A stretch of DNA of 64,000 bases, taken from Chalciporus piperatus. Taxonomy: Eukaryota; Basidiomycota; Agaricomycetes; Boletales; Boletaceae. The stretch lies in contig JBBPTG010000110.1 of the NCBI GenBank assembly GCA_038093975.1, positions 1-64,000 of the forward strand. The letters are read 5' to 3'. The notes beneath the pieces were generated by a model. It was not told the origin of the DNA. It did no database searches and worked only from the letters and a program-made list of their open reading frames with translations. Made by a program: the position numbers and the translations under genes. This document shows, one piece after another, positions 33,850 to 45,745 of the stretch; the stretch's first letter is position 1; each line of letters starts with the position of its first letter.

Positions 33850-34745
33850 AAAAACTCACCTTGTAATGGCGGTGGGGCTGTTGAGCCCACACTGGCCGTA
33901 ATATTGAGGATGAAGATGAGGTGGGAGGTTGGGCAAACAGCGCACGCGGCTGTGTATGAGGTGAGCGGTCAGGTTCGTTTGCAAGTAAAAACTCACCTTC
34001 AGATGCCGGCGGGTAGTGTTTAAAAGTCCAGTTAAGTTAAGTTTTTATACCTCTTTTGACAAAACTGTAACTGTAACTGGTTATCAATTTCGGCAAAATC
34101 AGTTTAACTGAACTGAAACTCTACATAACTGTCATATCAGTTATGGTCGAGTTTGTGACCGGTTTGTGACCGGTTTTTTGTAATAACTGGACAAACATTA
34201 GAAAGCCCTGATTCGTAGCTTTAAAATGACTCCTGGATCATGTGATTTGGTTCAGTCCTTGAGAAGATATGCTCATTTTATTATATTGCCATGATTATCA
34301 TATGTTTTGGTGGATATAGCATTGGAATGGAGGTCAAGTTAAGTAAAATACAAGCAAATATATAATCTCAGCAGTGCAAATTAAAATGTGTATTTGAGTA
34401 GAGTGTGTTTCAATCAGTCATTTCATCAATTTACTTCAATATTCAGAAAGAAAGTCAAATAAGGTCGGAAGAATTTGTAAAAAATCAGGAAAAATAGTGA
34501 TAAATGACCATATATAGGTTATTATTTATAACCAGTTATAACCAGTTTGTGTACAGTTTTGTAAAATTTTGGAAGTGACAAAACTGTAACTGAAACTGGA
34601 TGTAACCAGTTACAATTTTTCACCCGGTTTCAGTTATATTTCGCCCCAGTTAAGTTAAGTTTCGGTTTTTTTCCAGTTATGTAACTGGACTTTTAAACAC
34701 TACCGGCGGGGCTATTGAGCCCACGCCGGCTGTGTTGTTGTGGTT
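33850..34745. repeat. Hairpin minisatellite (GCCGGCGGGGCT/AGCCC), interrupted by a MITE
   Basis: Two copies of a hairpin-forming unit lie at 33862-33897 and 34005-34013 plus 34703-34731. The stem pairs GGGCT with AGCCC and GCCGGCG with CGCCGGC around a short TTG loop. The second copy is split by MITE A1, whose target duplication CCGGCGGG is part of the stem. Three more copies lie at 54886-55217. Confidence 0.65.
34014..34702. mobile_element. hAT-type MITE, family A, copy 1
   Basis: This is a 689-bp element without coding capacity. The terminal inverted repeats TAGTGTTTAAAAGTCCAG and CTGGACTTTTAAACACTA lie within a perfect 8-bp target duplication CCGGCGGG (34006-34013 and 34703-34710). The 8-bp duplication and TAGTG ends indicate the hAT superfamily. 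A near-identical 689-bp copy is at 39213-39901. Confidence 0.9.
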
Positions 34746-35235
34746 GAGGTTGGGTTGAGGTGTGGTGTCAAGGGAGGAAGGAAGTGACACTCGAAAACGG
34801 CGATGTGGCGAGTTCAACACGGTCACATGACCTATTTGCGCGACTTTTGTCAAGTCCGAGCATTAGGAATGGCTACACATCATTAGCTTACACTACTACA
34901 TTTGTACTACAGACTTAGTACGCTTTTTTGTACACATTAGCTACTCATCTATCCTACACTTTTTTGTACACTTTGCTACAGTTTTTACCACACTTAATAC
35001 ACTTTTTTGTACACTTTCCTATACTTTTTACTACACTTAATACACTTTTTGTACACTTTTGATACATTCAATCCCTACATACTTTGCTACACTTTAGTTC
35101 ATACATGGGTTGATATAGCTTAGCCTCTGTCTACTGTAGTACTTGCCAGTGGTAGCAACTCACCTGTGTTACTGTAGTCATACATAGGAAGTTGTTCTCA
35201 CGCACTGGACAAGCTGACAAACATCGCACTATTTT
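34746..35235. other. AT-rich repeats of TACACTTTTTTGTACAC
   Basis: Repeated TACACTTTT and TTTGTACAC words occur at about 34890-35100, with no gene. A GGTCACATGACC-like palindrome near 34820 matches a GGTCACGTGACC-type block near 37540 and 55305 in related repeat copies. Confidence 0.45.
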
Positions 35236-35758
35236 TGAAACGACTCAACTCAATCAAGAGCTAGCGCTTGCATCAGACGACATGCCCTAGTGAAACCACA
35301 TCAACTCAGTAACTAGAGCTGAGGATCAGACTAGGCAAGCAGGAGTGCTTGGCCCATGAAGTTAAAGAAGAGGAAACTCCAGGAGAACAAGACTGGGGAG
35401 CCAGTGCTTGTCGACCCGGGTTTATATACTATTGACAGTGTTTGTACATGTTGTGGCTAAACCTTAACTATATGACTAGGTATGAGTCATGGCGAGTAAC
35501 AGCCAATAGCATATATGACTAGGAAGCGAGATGAGTCAGCGTGAGTCAGTATGAGTCATTAAGAGTCTGAGTCATGGTGACTCGGTATAAGTCATGGACA
35601 GTGGGGAAAGTGCACAGCCACACACAGCCACATGATCTTGATAAGATAAGATAACAGAAAAGGGAGATAAAGCGACTAAGTCCAAAAGTGAAAGAGAAAC
35701 GTAGTAAGCGTAGTGAAGTGTAGGAAAGACTAGGATAAGAAATTGAGCATTCGTAACA
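35236..35758 (-). mobile_element. Solo LTR, family 2
   Basis: This is a 523-bp LTR with ends TGAAAC...TAACA on the plus strand, flanked by a perfect 5-bp duplication ATTTT (35231-35235 and 35759-35763). Sequence is shared with 60859-61491 in inverse orientation. It has five TGAGTCA bZIP-type sites and a TATATA box near 35425. Confidence 0.9.
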
Positions 35759-36399
35759 ATTTTGGCTACAGAGCTGTGCAGTGTGCTACAGCCATAATTC
35801 TTTTTTGCAGATGCAGCAGCAATTGGACGTGGTTGCCCACATACACTCACTCACAATAGGGGGGATCAGACCTCATGATTGTGAGGTTGATTTCCTGGTT
35901 GATTGTGAGGTTGATTCTGAACAGAGAATCAGGCCAGAATCAGGCAAAGATTTGATCACCCCTGATTCTGGAGCTGATTCTGGGGTGATTCTGAGGTGAT
36001 TTTGGGAGACCTGCAGATTATGTAATTTGCTCTACTGCCGAATAGGAGGGCTCATCCTTTCAATTTTTCATTGCACACTCGTGGCTGGGTCGTCCACGTG
36101 AGGAAGGAGAAGGAAAGCTGTGCAAACACCTGCCAGCATCAGCAAATCATCAGGGAGCTGCACAGTGCTGTGCCGCTCTGCACAGCATGTTACACCTGTC
36201 ACAGCATGACAGAAAGGTCCCCCTCTGTGCAGCATAGCCACAGCACTGTGCAGAGTCTCGATTCTGTGTACACTGTACAGACATGAAATTTCGACCAGCC
36301 TCTGTACCTGCTAGGAACTTTTCTTTGCATGTTCATGACTCGGAGTAGTAGAAAAAATATATTTATTCCATATCAATGGTATCTAATACAAAGGGTACC
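35759..36399. repeat. Short degenerate repeats (GATTCTG and GCACAG words)
   Basis: Clustered repeats of GGTGATTCTGAGG at 35860-36005 are followed by CTGTGCAG/CACAGC words at 36150-36260. No gene was recognised. An AG dinucleotide run lies at 36410-36427 just beyond. Confidence 0.5.
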
Positions 36400-36459
36400 C
36401 AGCATCCGAGAGAGAGAGAGAGAGAGGGAGGGCCTGGTCCCAGGTGCATTGTCCCATCA

Positions 36460-37420
36460 TTGTCCATCGTTAGTATCCGTTGTCCCATCGCATCGTCATC
36501 CCGTCATCTGTCGTTATCGCATCCTCTTCGTCCCATTGTCCCCCTTGTCTTATCGTCCGTTGTTCAGCATCCAGTGTCCATCCCGCGTCATCCAGTCGTT
36601 GTCTCATTGTCGTTGCGTCGTCCATCGTCGTCGTCTTGTCATTCATTGTCGCCATTGTCGTCCCGTCGTGTCCCATCGCATCGTCGCCCTCGTCGTCCCG
36701 TTGCGTTGTGTCGCATTGTCGTCCCGTCGCATTGTCGTCCCGTCGCATTGTCGCCCTCGTCGTCCCGTCGCGTTGTGTCGCATTGTCGTGTCGCGTCGCA
36801 TTGTCGTCCCGTCCCGTCCTGTCGCATTGTCGTCCCGTCCTGTCGCATTGTCGTCCTGTCGCGTCCCGTCGTCATCCAGTCATCGTTGTGTCGTCCATCG
36901 TCGTTGTCTTGTCATTCGTCGTCGCCATTGTCGTCCCGTCGTGTCCCATCGCATCGTCGCCCTCGTCGTCCCGTCGCGTCCTGTCACATCATCGTCGTGT
37001 CGCGTCCTGTCGCGTCCTGTCGCATCGTCGTCCTGTTGCGTCCTGTTGCGTCCTGTCGCATCGTCCTGTCGTGTCCCGTCGCATCGTCGTCCCGTCATCC
37101 GTCGTTATCGCATCCTCTCTGTCCCGTTGTCCCCCTCGTCTTATCGTCCGTTGTCCAGCGTCCATCCCGTCGTCATCCCGTCGTCATCCAGTCGTCGTCT
37201 CGTCGTTCGTCGTTGTCCTCGTCCGCTCGTCTTGTCGTCCGCTCGTTTGCTCGTCTCCTCGTCGATTTGTCCACTCGTCCGTTCGTCCATCCATACGTCC
37301 GTCCGTCCGCCCACTCGTCCTCTTGCGTCCACTCGTTGTCGTCTCGTCGGGTTTGTTCTGTCGTGTTTTTCCTCGCGTTGTCGTTGTCGTGCCCCTTCCC
37401 TGGCACTCTCGATCCCTGTA
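36460..37420. repeat. ~950-bp degenerate GTCGTCCCGTCGC minisatellite
   Basis: Short direct repeats built from CGTCGTCCC, GCATTGTCG and CATCGTC fill the interval. All three plus-strand frames stay open for 330-390 codons because the repeat words lack stops; the peptides are low complexity. I interpret this as a satellite-like tract. It sits in a repeat copy that ends with GGTCACGTGAC near 37546, as in the copies near 34820 and 55305. Confidence 0.75.
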
Positions 37421-38144
37421 CATATTAGCACTACTCACCATATGTATTTTGCTTTGTGGTGTGAAGTGAGAATGAGGCCAGTGAGCGAGTAGTGAGTAGT
37501 GTAGTAAGTAATGAGACAGAGAAAGCGAGAATGTAGTACCAACCAAGGTCACGTGACGTGTTCGCGCGTGAAAATTCTCAAAGTCTCAAGGCATTAGGAA
37601 AATGAGAGCTACACTTCATTAGCATTTTAGACTAATAGTTAGCACCATTCATTTTACTTGGTTTTACTATAGAATATACAGTACTATGTACGCATTTTTG
37701 GTGTATTAGGGACTAAAGGCTTTTACAATTGCGAAATACAAGTTTGCTGATGTACTGTAGGAGGCCTGTACTTGTGTGATTTGGGCTTGCGGCTGTGGCA
37801 TGGCTGTGGCATGGCTGAAAAAAATGGCCGGCGGCTGTGGCGCAGCTGTGGTGGCTGTGGTTCTGTCCCTAAATAGGAGATTTGCTGATGAGTGTTGGGT
37901 TTCGCTCGGCAATCTGTCCCATCGGACCGGAGTTCGAGTCCGAAAGTCTGATCAGAAGGGACAGGGGTAGAGCCGACCGGGAGCCAGGGCAACGAGGCCA
38001 CCCAAACCCGAAAGGCCGAAGGACGCGGTGAGGACAGGCGACAGGTCGATCCCAGTGGGATGTGCGAGACGCAACCCAAGAGCGGACGACGGACAGGGTA
38101 CACAGAAACAATGTATTAAGGGACTAAAGAAACATACGACATGG
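37421..38144. other. Repeat flank and 3' region of the tyrosine-recombinase element
   Basis: GGCTGTGGCATGGCTGTGG repeats lie at about 37785-37860. The GC-rich part from 37900 to 38100 is probably the non-coding end of the retroelement. No gene is supported. Confidence 0.4.
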
Positions 38145-39212
38145 CTATGAACGAGGCAAGCGGGGAAGAACGGCTGGAACAGACGATACATGATTGCCCA
38201 AAAGCTCGACATGAGCCGGTGCGATCTGTTTGACGAAGCGCCAGTAACGCAGGAAAGCGTCTGAACGCCAGCGACCGAGCAATTGTACGAGGTGGGGAGG
38301 AACTCCGTGAAGCAGAAGTTCCGTGGTCCCACCGATACGAAAACAATGCCCGGAGATGCTTGGGTATCCCAGAGGCGACCAAACAGCGTTGCAGACTGAC
38401 AGGAATTTCCGCTTGGTGAGGGGAACACGACGAACACCGTCGTCGATATAAGAAAACAGGTGGTCGCCAGCGGCTAGCGAGTTAATGGCAAGATGGATAT
38501 CGAGCGCAGCGAGGGAATTGGAAGGGCCGCATTGGGAGCCGAGAAAAATATCTTCGCCAGCCTCCTTTGCGATACAAGGACGAAGCGAGGAGGGGGTAGG
38601 AAGAGTGGCAGGTGAGAAGGAGTTGATCGAATCAGGCAGAACCTCGCCGAGGCGGCATTGTTCCCAGTATGAAAAACAAGCAGCCACACGAACGGCAGCG
38701 AAGAGAGGGATCGAGGGATCGAGGGAAGAGCAGAGAGTGTCCAACATCTCCTGGGAGACAGGTGGACGAAGCGCTCGGCGCGAGGAAGCAGGGGTACAGC
38801 GATCAGCGGATTTCAAGCAGTATTCGAGGCGCAGGCCGCCAGACCAAGCAGCACCGTTGACGATGTGCCACACGTGGACACCGTTGATGTCAGAACGAAT
38901 GGCGCCACCCGAGCGAGAACGAGCGGACGATGCAACGAACCCACAGAGGAAGAATTCACTAGCGGGAAGGCACAGATGGGGCGCGATACCCTCAGAGGCA
39001 GCCCACGCTCGGAAGCGAACGACACCGCGGTGGTAGAGCTTGAGGGTTGAAGGAGCCCACGCAGAAGGTAGTAAGTCGGAAATAGCAGACTCCAGGTGGG
39101 GGTGCGAGGAAGGTGACATAGCGGCGTGTGCAGAGAACGAGAGAGGCCGTATCGCGAGCGTATGCCTGTGCGTGGATCCCGAGAATGGTCGAATCAGACC
39201 AACAGTCAAGAC
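38145..39212 (-). pseudogene. Tyrosine recombinase of a DIRS/Ngaro-like retroelement (5' truncated)
   Basis: The product belongs to the tyrosine recombinase (phage integrase-like) fold. The N-terminal SAM-like domain includes STLKLYHRGVVRFRAWA. The catalytic domain shows the first Arg in YWEQCRLGEVLP, the His-x-x-Arg box in GHCFRIGGTTE, and GRWRSDAFLRYWR with the nucleophile Tyr. The conserved active-site residues are therefore present. In DIRS/Ngaro elements this enzyme follows reverse transcriptase and RNase H and performs integration without target duplication. Here the frame runs back directly into MITE A2 at 39213, and no reverse transcriptase is present between it and the gag-like gene. 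Confidence 0.75.
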
Positions 39213-39901
39213 TAGTGTTTAAAAGTCCAGTTAAGTTAAGTTTTTGTACCTCTTTTGACAAAACTGTAACTGTAACTGGTTATCAATTTCGGCAAAATCA
39301 GTTTAACTGAACTGAAACTCTACATAACTGTCATATCAGTTATGGTCGAGTTTGTGACCGGTTTGTGACCGGTCTTTTGTAATAACTGGACAAACATTAG
39401 AAAGCCCTGATTCTTAGCTTTAAAATGACTCCTGGATCATGTGATTTGGTTCAGTCCTTGAGAAGATATGCTCATTTTATTATATTACCATGATTATCAT
39501 ATGTTTTGGTGGATATAGCATTGGAATGGAGGACAAGTTAAGGAAAATACAAGCAAATATGTAATCTCAGCAGTGCAAATTAACATGTGTATTTGAGTTG
39601 AGTGTGTCTCAATCAGTAATTTCATCAGTTTACTTCAATATTCAGAGAAAAAGTCAAATAAGGTCAGAGAAATTTGTAAAAAATGAGGAAAAATAGTGGT
39701 AGATGACCATATATAGGTTATTATTTATAACCAGTTATAACCAGTTTGTGTACAGTTTTGTAAAATTTTGGAAGTGACAAAACTGTAACTGAAACTGGAC
39801 GTAACCAGTTACAATTTTTCACCCAGTTTCAGTTATATTTCGCTCCAGTTAAGTTAAGTTTCAGTTTTTTTCCAGTTATGTAACTGGACTTTTAAACACT
39901 A
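39213..39901. mobile_element. hAT-type MITE, family A, copy 2 (no target duplication)
   Basis: This is a 689-bp element nearly identical to 34014-34702, with TAGTGTTTAAAAGTCC ends. The flanking octamers GTCAAGAC and GGAAGAAC do not match, unlike copy 1. This fits a deletion or recombination between two MITE copies after insertion. Confidence 0.9.
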
Positions 39902-41620
39902 GGAAGAACAGGAGTGGTGAACTTCGAGACTGAGGACGAGGCCCGAAAAGGCAGACCTCGAACCAAAGATTCGATAGCGTCCAAGCGAGAGGAATGAGAA
40001 ACATCCTCTTTGAGCTTGATCTGGTTGTGGCACCAAGATCGCAAACCTAGGTGCAGGTCGGCCGGGTTGAAACGAGACGAGTTCTGCACATAGGTACGAC
40101 GGAAGTGGATACAATAGAGCTTCCAGACCTCGAAGTCTTGCGAGAAGTCATGAGACGAGGTGATGCGAGTGAAGTGAGCCTGGAAGGCATCAGCGATAGC
40201 GTGCGCATTAGGGTTTGGAAGATGAGCGCGGATAAGACGGGGGAAAATGGCGGCCGCCTCACGATAAACCTCTTTGGACATATGGAACTCCTCCTCGTCC
40301 TTTACAGCAGGGATGGAGCCAGTGAAGTGGGAGAGAGCACGGGAGGAAGCAGAGGAAAGGCAGTGTATGGCGATGTGGGTAGACCAACCCTCGCGCAAGA
40401 GACGAACGACATGGGGGTGATCGATGAGGTTGTCAACATCAATGAGGGAGGAAGAATCCCCAGTGGGAGGGGCGGAAAGGGGAGGCGCCCGAGGACAAGA
40501 GACCAATCCCAGAAGATGAGAGGGATCAGAGATGAGATCACGAGCGGGTAAGACTGCGCAGAGCGAAAAGTCAGAGTAGTTCAACGAGGAAGCTCGGAGA
40601 GGAGGGGTGGAAGAGAGCTAAGGAGGTAAAGGTGTAGCGTAGGTAATGGTAGGCGTAAGGAAGGGCGAATGACGTAAAGGTTGGAATGCCCGAAATTGAA
40701 AGAGGGCAGGGGGAAGGGGGAGGAGTCAAGGAAAACTCACGAGAAGGGGTAGTGCTGCCAAGGGAAAGGGCAGGAAGGGCCGCGAAGGCGGCACGCGCTG
40801 CCTGCTGGTCGTACAGAGCAACCATAACAGCCTGGAAATCCTCGCAGGAAAGAGATCTCGCGAGAGTGTCCTGCGCGAGAGAGGCAAGGGAGAGAATGGT
40901 AGAAGAGGCAGCCCCAGGGGGAGGGACAGTGGAGGGAGACGAAGAGAAGGAAGGCATGGTAGAGGAAGGAGGCGCAGCGCTCGCCGAAGGATTCACCGCG
41001 AAAGCAGGTGGGTTCAACGACGCCGCAGGAGCGTTCAGAAAAATGCTAGGTGGACGAACCTGAGCAGCCCCGCCGGGGGACTTGGCTTTACCTTTACCTT
41101 TGCTCGAAGATGTCGGGGTGATCTGCGCAACGGGAGGAGGCACGGAAGGGGGTGCTGAGGCAGCCTGAGAGGTGGAGGCTGCTGGCGGGATGGCGAGTTG
41201 AGGGAAAATCGATGACGTTGAGAGATTTGCCGAAGGGACAGCTGAGGGGAGGGGCGTTGAGGTGGCGAGAGAAGCCGAGGCCTTCTTGCGTGCACGAGTT
41301 CCGGAGGCCAGTGCAGAGGGATCAGCAGATCCCTGACGCGCTCTCTTGGCTGGGGGCGCTGCAGAGGCGGCGGACGAAGAGGCCGCCAGTGAGGAAGCTT
41401 GGCGAACCCGCCGAGAGCCCAACTGCGGCGAATTGAGCAGTGTAGAGCCGGAGTCCTCGAGCATCTCCTCGACGAGATCAGGATCGACAGATCCTTGGGC
41501 AAGGTCAAAGTCATCGGAGAGAGGATCCTCCTTGATCCCAGGGCTCAAGCGAGTGCCCGGTGTGGGTGGGGCGCGAACAGAGCGACCGGGAGGAGTGCGA
41601 GAGAGGTTTGCCAGAGACAT
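39902..41620 (-). pseudogene. Gag-like gene of the tyrosine-recombinase retroelement
   Basis: The gene starts at ATG 41620 (MSLANLSRTPPGRS). A long Ser/Pro/Ala-rich region with nuclear-signal-like PAKRARQG leads by an intron near 40580 into a helical domain (39902-40540). That domain contains VVRLLREGWSTHIAIHCL, DEEEFHMSKEVYREAAAIFP and DFEVWKLYCIHFRR, similar to gag-like proteins that precede reverse transcriptase in fungal DIRS/Ngaro elements (from memory, not searched). The frame ends at MITE A2. Upstream GC-rich sequence (41630-41830) may be the promoter end of the element. Confidence 0.55.
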
Positions 41621-41846
41621 GCATTCGTGGATATGGTGAGGTGATGGTGAAGGATTGGGTAGAAGGGAGAGGATGATGCATAGAACGGGCGGGAGAGCAG
41701 GCTAGATAAGGGAACATCTCGGAGAATCTGATTGGTCCCGACCTGGCACGAGTCTCGGCTCTGTCCGAACTCGTGCCTCGCCCGCAGAGCCTCAAACTGT
41801 TCCATCCTCCATTAGTTCCTATGCCTCGCTATACTCCCTGTCAACA

Positions 41847-44090
41847 ATGTGTACAACATATTCTCAAGTCTTTATCAAATATTACAAACTGAAGCAACTT
41901 CTTGCTCGCAAACGGGCTCGCTCTGCTGCACTTCATTGTAATCAACTTCGCTTGCAAGCGCAGTCATCATCCAAGTTATCTGAATCATCCAGATCATCAA
42001 CCTCAGGCTCCCCAGACACAGAGTCCATGGACTCTGATAGTGGCATGCTTTCTGACTCGGACTCTGGAAATTTGACAACAGACTTAGGCTCTTCAAGCTC
42101 CTTAGACCTAAACTCAGAGTCTGATGGCTCAGTCATGAGTCAGATCACTATTCTAGTATGATATTAATTTATAAACTGATAATCATTTAGGTCTTTCAGC
42201 CTCTCTTTTAGGCTCAAGTTCTGGGGATGAGTCAGATGATGAGTCAGATGGAAGTATATGGCCTTCAGCTAGGCAGCGAACCATACAGCGGGTATGCACA
42301 ACAGTTCAGGATATTCTTTCATGCTGATATGATGCTCCACGGAATATTCCTGTCCCACATCCCCTGTTACAAACACTCCATTTCTTTATCATGCCTACAT
42401 TCTATTACACTTACTAGGTTTCTCTTCATTCATGGACTTAGTTGTTTCTCTTCTCCTTTTGTTATCTTATCTTATTGCCTCGCGTGACACACTTACATAA
42501 GATGGGTCTAGACCTTCGCTTACTCATGATGACTCACTAGTCATCAGTCAGCATCAGTCAGCATTACTCATCATATGACTCACACTTACTTATTCCGCAG
42601 TAGAGCTACGCTATTGGCTAGTAGTCATTATGAGTCATACCTAGTCACATATAATAAGGTTTAACCACAACATGTACAAACATTGTCAATAATATATAAA
42701 CCCAGGTTAACAAGCACTGGACTCCCCAGTCTTGTTCTCCTGAAGTTTCCTCATCGAACCTCAGCCAAGTGCATCGGCTCTTTATTGTCTAGTGTGAGTC
42801 TTAGCTCTTTGTTGAGTTGAGTCGTTTCATCCACCACCACAGCTCCCTCATATCCTCTCTATCACAAAAACTCAGTAACTCAACCACTTTCGCCAGATTT
42901 CTTGTGTTTCTCCAGCTATTTTTGATCACATGGTCTCAGTACTCCAAGAGGACACAGTCTTCACAAATGACGGCTATGTTGATCAGATTTCCCCAGAAAC
43001 TCAGCTTCAGTGACTCTATATTGATTTGGGCACAATGGTAATGCAGCTGGCCAGTTTGCTGTTGCTCGTTGGGCAGGCCTTGGACATGGCACTGTATCTC
43101 TTGTGACCCGTCGAGTCATGATGGCAATTCTCTGCCCAAGATTCATGCAGACTGCTGTTTGCTTTTCAACTGCAACAGAGAAGGAACAAGCCATGGCATG
43201 GCACGATGGATGGTGTCTGGTAGATGGAACACTAGTTCCACTCTATGACCGCTGGAAAGCTACTTTGATCGCAAGTGCAACTATTCTTTAAACATTCAAG
43301 TAACTACTCCTGGCCTCAGTGGTCCAATTAAGGTTGATATCTTTCATAGATTGTTTCATTGCCCAATCTATAGATCATTGATTTCTTCTATGGTCATATG
43401 GGAAGCACCCATGATTCCTCAACATGGGAAAATACTCAGATTAAGAAGAATCATGAGGAATATCTGGAGAATGAAGAATTCATCTTGGCAGACTCTGCGT
43501 ATCTGGTATGTTGTTATTATGCTCAATGATTTTAACATCAATATCATATTATTGAAGCTCCAAATCTTGTGTTGTAGCACCCTACAAAGCTCCAGAAAAA
43601 CTGGTCAGCCGAAATATGGAGTTCAACAACCATGTTTCAATGGTTCGAATTCACTCAGAGCATGCTATTGGATTTTTGGAGGGCTGATTTCAGTCATTGA
43701 AAGGGTTGCGGGTCCGTATCACTGATGAAAAGTCTCACAAGTTTGCAACTTATTAGGTTGCTTATTGCATTGGCCTTCATGGTTTTGCAATGCAATGTGA
43801 GGCTGAGGAGCATACAAAGACTAATTCAGACTCAAATGATGATCTTGATCTGTTCGTTATAGAGGGTTTGTCATCTTCCAGCTCAGGGTCATCAGAGGAC
43901 AAAGATGAGCCTGTCACTGTTCACCATGGAAGAGGTGATCGTCTCCAGGCTCAGGGTCATCAGAGGACAAAGATGAGCCTGTCACTGTTCACCATGGAAG
44001 AGGTGATCGTCTCCGGGCTGGTCGGGCAAAACGGGAGCAGTTGAAGCTGCACAAAGACAAGCCATGGAATCTGATTCTGATTCAGAGTAA
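41847..44090 (+). pseudogene. PIF/Harbinger-type transposase, decayed, split by a solo LTR
   Basis: The N-terminal part (41847-42355) encodes a basic start and an acidic Ser/Asp-rich stretch. After the solo LTR (42365-42829) comes the helix-turn-helix region SPAIFDHMVSVLQED near 42900. Then follow GTVSLVTRRVMMAIL, DGTLVPLYDR (first catalytic Asp), GSTHDSSTWENT and ILADSAYL (second Asp) near 43400-43500, and the region around IHSEHAIGFL near 43650 (final Glu). These are DDE_Tnp_4 hallmarks. Multiple frame changes and stops occur. A 70-base direct duplication lies at about 43880-44020 in the acidic tail. Confidence 0.7.
42365..42829 (+). mobile_element. Solo LTR, family 2
   Basis: This starts TGTTACAAAC and ends GTCGTTTCA, with the same organisation as 60859-61491 but about 465 bp long. 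Flanks TCCCC (42360-42364) and TCCAC (42830-42834) are an imperfect 5-bp duplication. It contains two TGACTCA sites and one TGAGTCA site. It interrupts the Harbinger transposase. Confidence 0.82.
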
Positions 44091-44219
44091 AAATTGTACA
44101 TTTAAATACATAGACTATTAGCCTGGAAAACAAAAACCTTCATATGACATGTTGGCACCAGATGATGATGCACTATCTGAAGAAGCATGACGGGAATTGT
44201 CGAACGGAGGCAGTATGAT

Positions 44220-44897
44220 TAGTGTTCAAAGGTCCAGTCCAGTCCGGTCTTTTTGCCTTTTGTGGCAGGACTGGACCAGGACTGGTCCCAAAACATCAAA
44301 AGCAAGGACTGGACCAGTCCAGACCGGTCCTTTGAAAGACCACATTGTGGCACGTGATAACGTGGGAATTAGGCTTTGCATTAGTCAGCCGAGTTGTAGT
44401 ACACTCTTCTGGCATTCTACTGACTCCCTGGTCAAGCAATTTGGCTCAGTTGATCCAAAGATATCACTATTACGCGGTCACATGCCATTTTAGATCAGTA
44501 TAGTATTGCATGAGTGACATATGAATATGTATCATATAGTGTGAAATCATCAATGTACCCTCAGGATAGTGGTCATTGTGCATCATTTAGGTTATTTTGG
44601 ATAGGATGGATAACATCAAGTGAATTTTTGCATCAATAACACATGATAATCTTTCATTTCCTGACAAAAGATCATAGAAATTTCAGAAAATTACCAATAA
44701 ATCTGCAAAAATTAGAGTAAGTGGTCCTGAATAGTTCTGAATAGGGGGTGGCTGTGCGGACCAGTGCAGACCAGTCCTGGACTGGTCCTTGAAGTTCACC
44801 CAAAATTTTAGGACTGGACCAGGACTGATCAGGACTGTCAAGGACTGGGACCGTAGTTCTGTGAGGACCGGTCCCAGGACTGGACCTTCGAACACTA
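44220..44897. mobile_element. hAT-type MITE, family B, copy 1
   Basis: TAGTGTTCAAAGGTCC and GGACCTTCGAACACTA are terminal inverted repeats. Octamers AGTATGAT (44212-44219) and AGCATGAT (44898-44905) form a 7/8 target duplication. The interior is non-coding and rich in GGACTGG/CCAGTCC words. Confidence 0.85.
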
Positions 44898-45292
44898 AGC
44901 ATGATAGCATCAAGGTTAGAAGGCCCTAGAGTCGCCCCACCATTGTGTAGATTCAAAGAGAAATCAAAGGATGGTGTAGAAGAGTGAAGTGTGGCTGGCG
45001 AAGCAGTCAGATGAGCAACAAGGCTGTGCTTCTGGCATTCACAAAGTTCTCGCCTCACTCGACATTCCCGCAGCTTCTCCCTCTCAAGCTCAATCTGAGC
45101 AAGCTTCACCTTCGCCTTCATCATATCTTTCTCTGCCCTCGCCTTCATTACCTCCATTTCCTTTAAATGAGAGGTCTCCTCAGCTAGTGCGATATCAGAA
45201 AACTAACTCCTCTTGGTTTTCTTCTTTTTCAGAACACCCACAACCTTGATTTCTGCCTTGTCATCAGTCTTGGCTTTGTGCTTTGTCATAGT

Positions 45293-45745
45293 TGTTATAA
45301 TATTTAAAAACTTTTCAAACTTTTGCCTACAACGGTATTCAAACTCTGGACTTTGTCTACAACTTAGGGGTCAAGCTGGATTCATCTTTATCCGCTCTGG
45401 TAGTCCCTGTAGCATTACGTAATCTATGACATAATCAGGTCACGTGACAAAGGTCCAGACTTAGATGAGTCAGCAATGATGTCATGGCCTAGACCCTAAT
45501 CCGTGCCTGGTACCTTTTCTTATCATCGTACCATTTACCTTATCTATATTTCCCTTTGTGTTTTCCTTATTAGGCTGTTGGTCTGTGCGCACTTCTCAAT
45601 AGTATATAAGTAGCCCTGTACTTATCACAGACCCCAGTCTAATCCATTTGTGACTTCACCGTCATTAAGTTTTAGTACTCAGCTTATCCTTCGCAAGGTC
45701 TAGTGTGACCTAAGTCCCCGCTGTGTGTTGTGAGAGATCATAACA
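45293..45745 (+). mobile_element. Solo LTR, family 1
   Basis: This is a 453-bp LTR starting TGTTATAA and ending ATAACA, with a perfect 5-bp duplication ATAGT (45288-45292 and 45746-45750). It is about 95 percent similar by eye to 8689-9143. Confidence 0.92.

Noticed and set aside
33289..36360. A full copy of the TA-flanked element starting at 33289
   Set aside because: The left end resembles CATCAGGAAAAA but the flank is CA, not TA, and no matching right end was found.
36329..37492. Long plus-strand open frames of 330-390 codons
   Set aside because: All three frames are open because of the repeat composition. Peptides are low complexity with no conserved motif.
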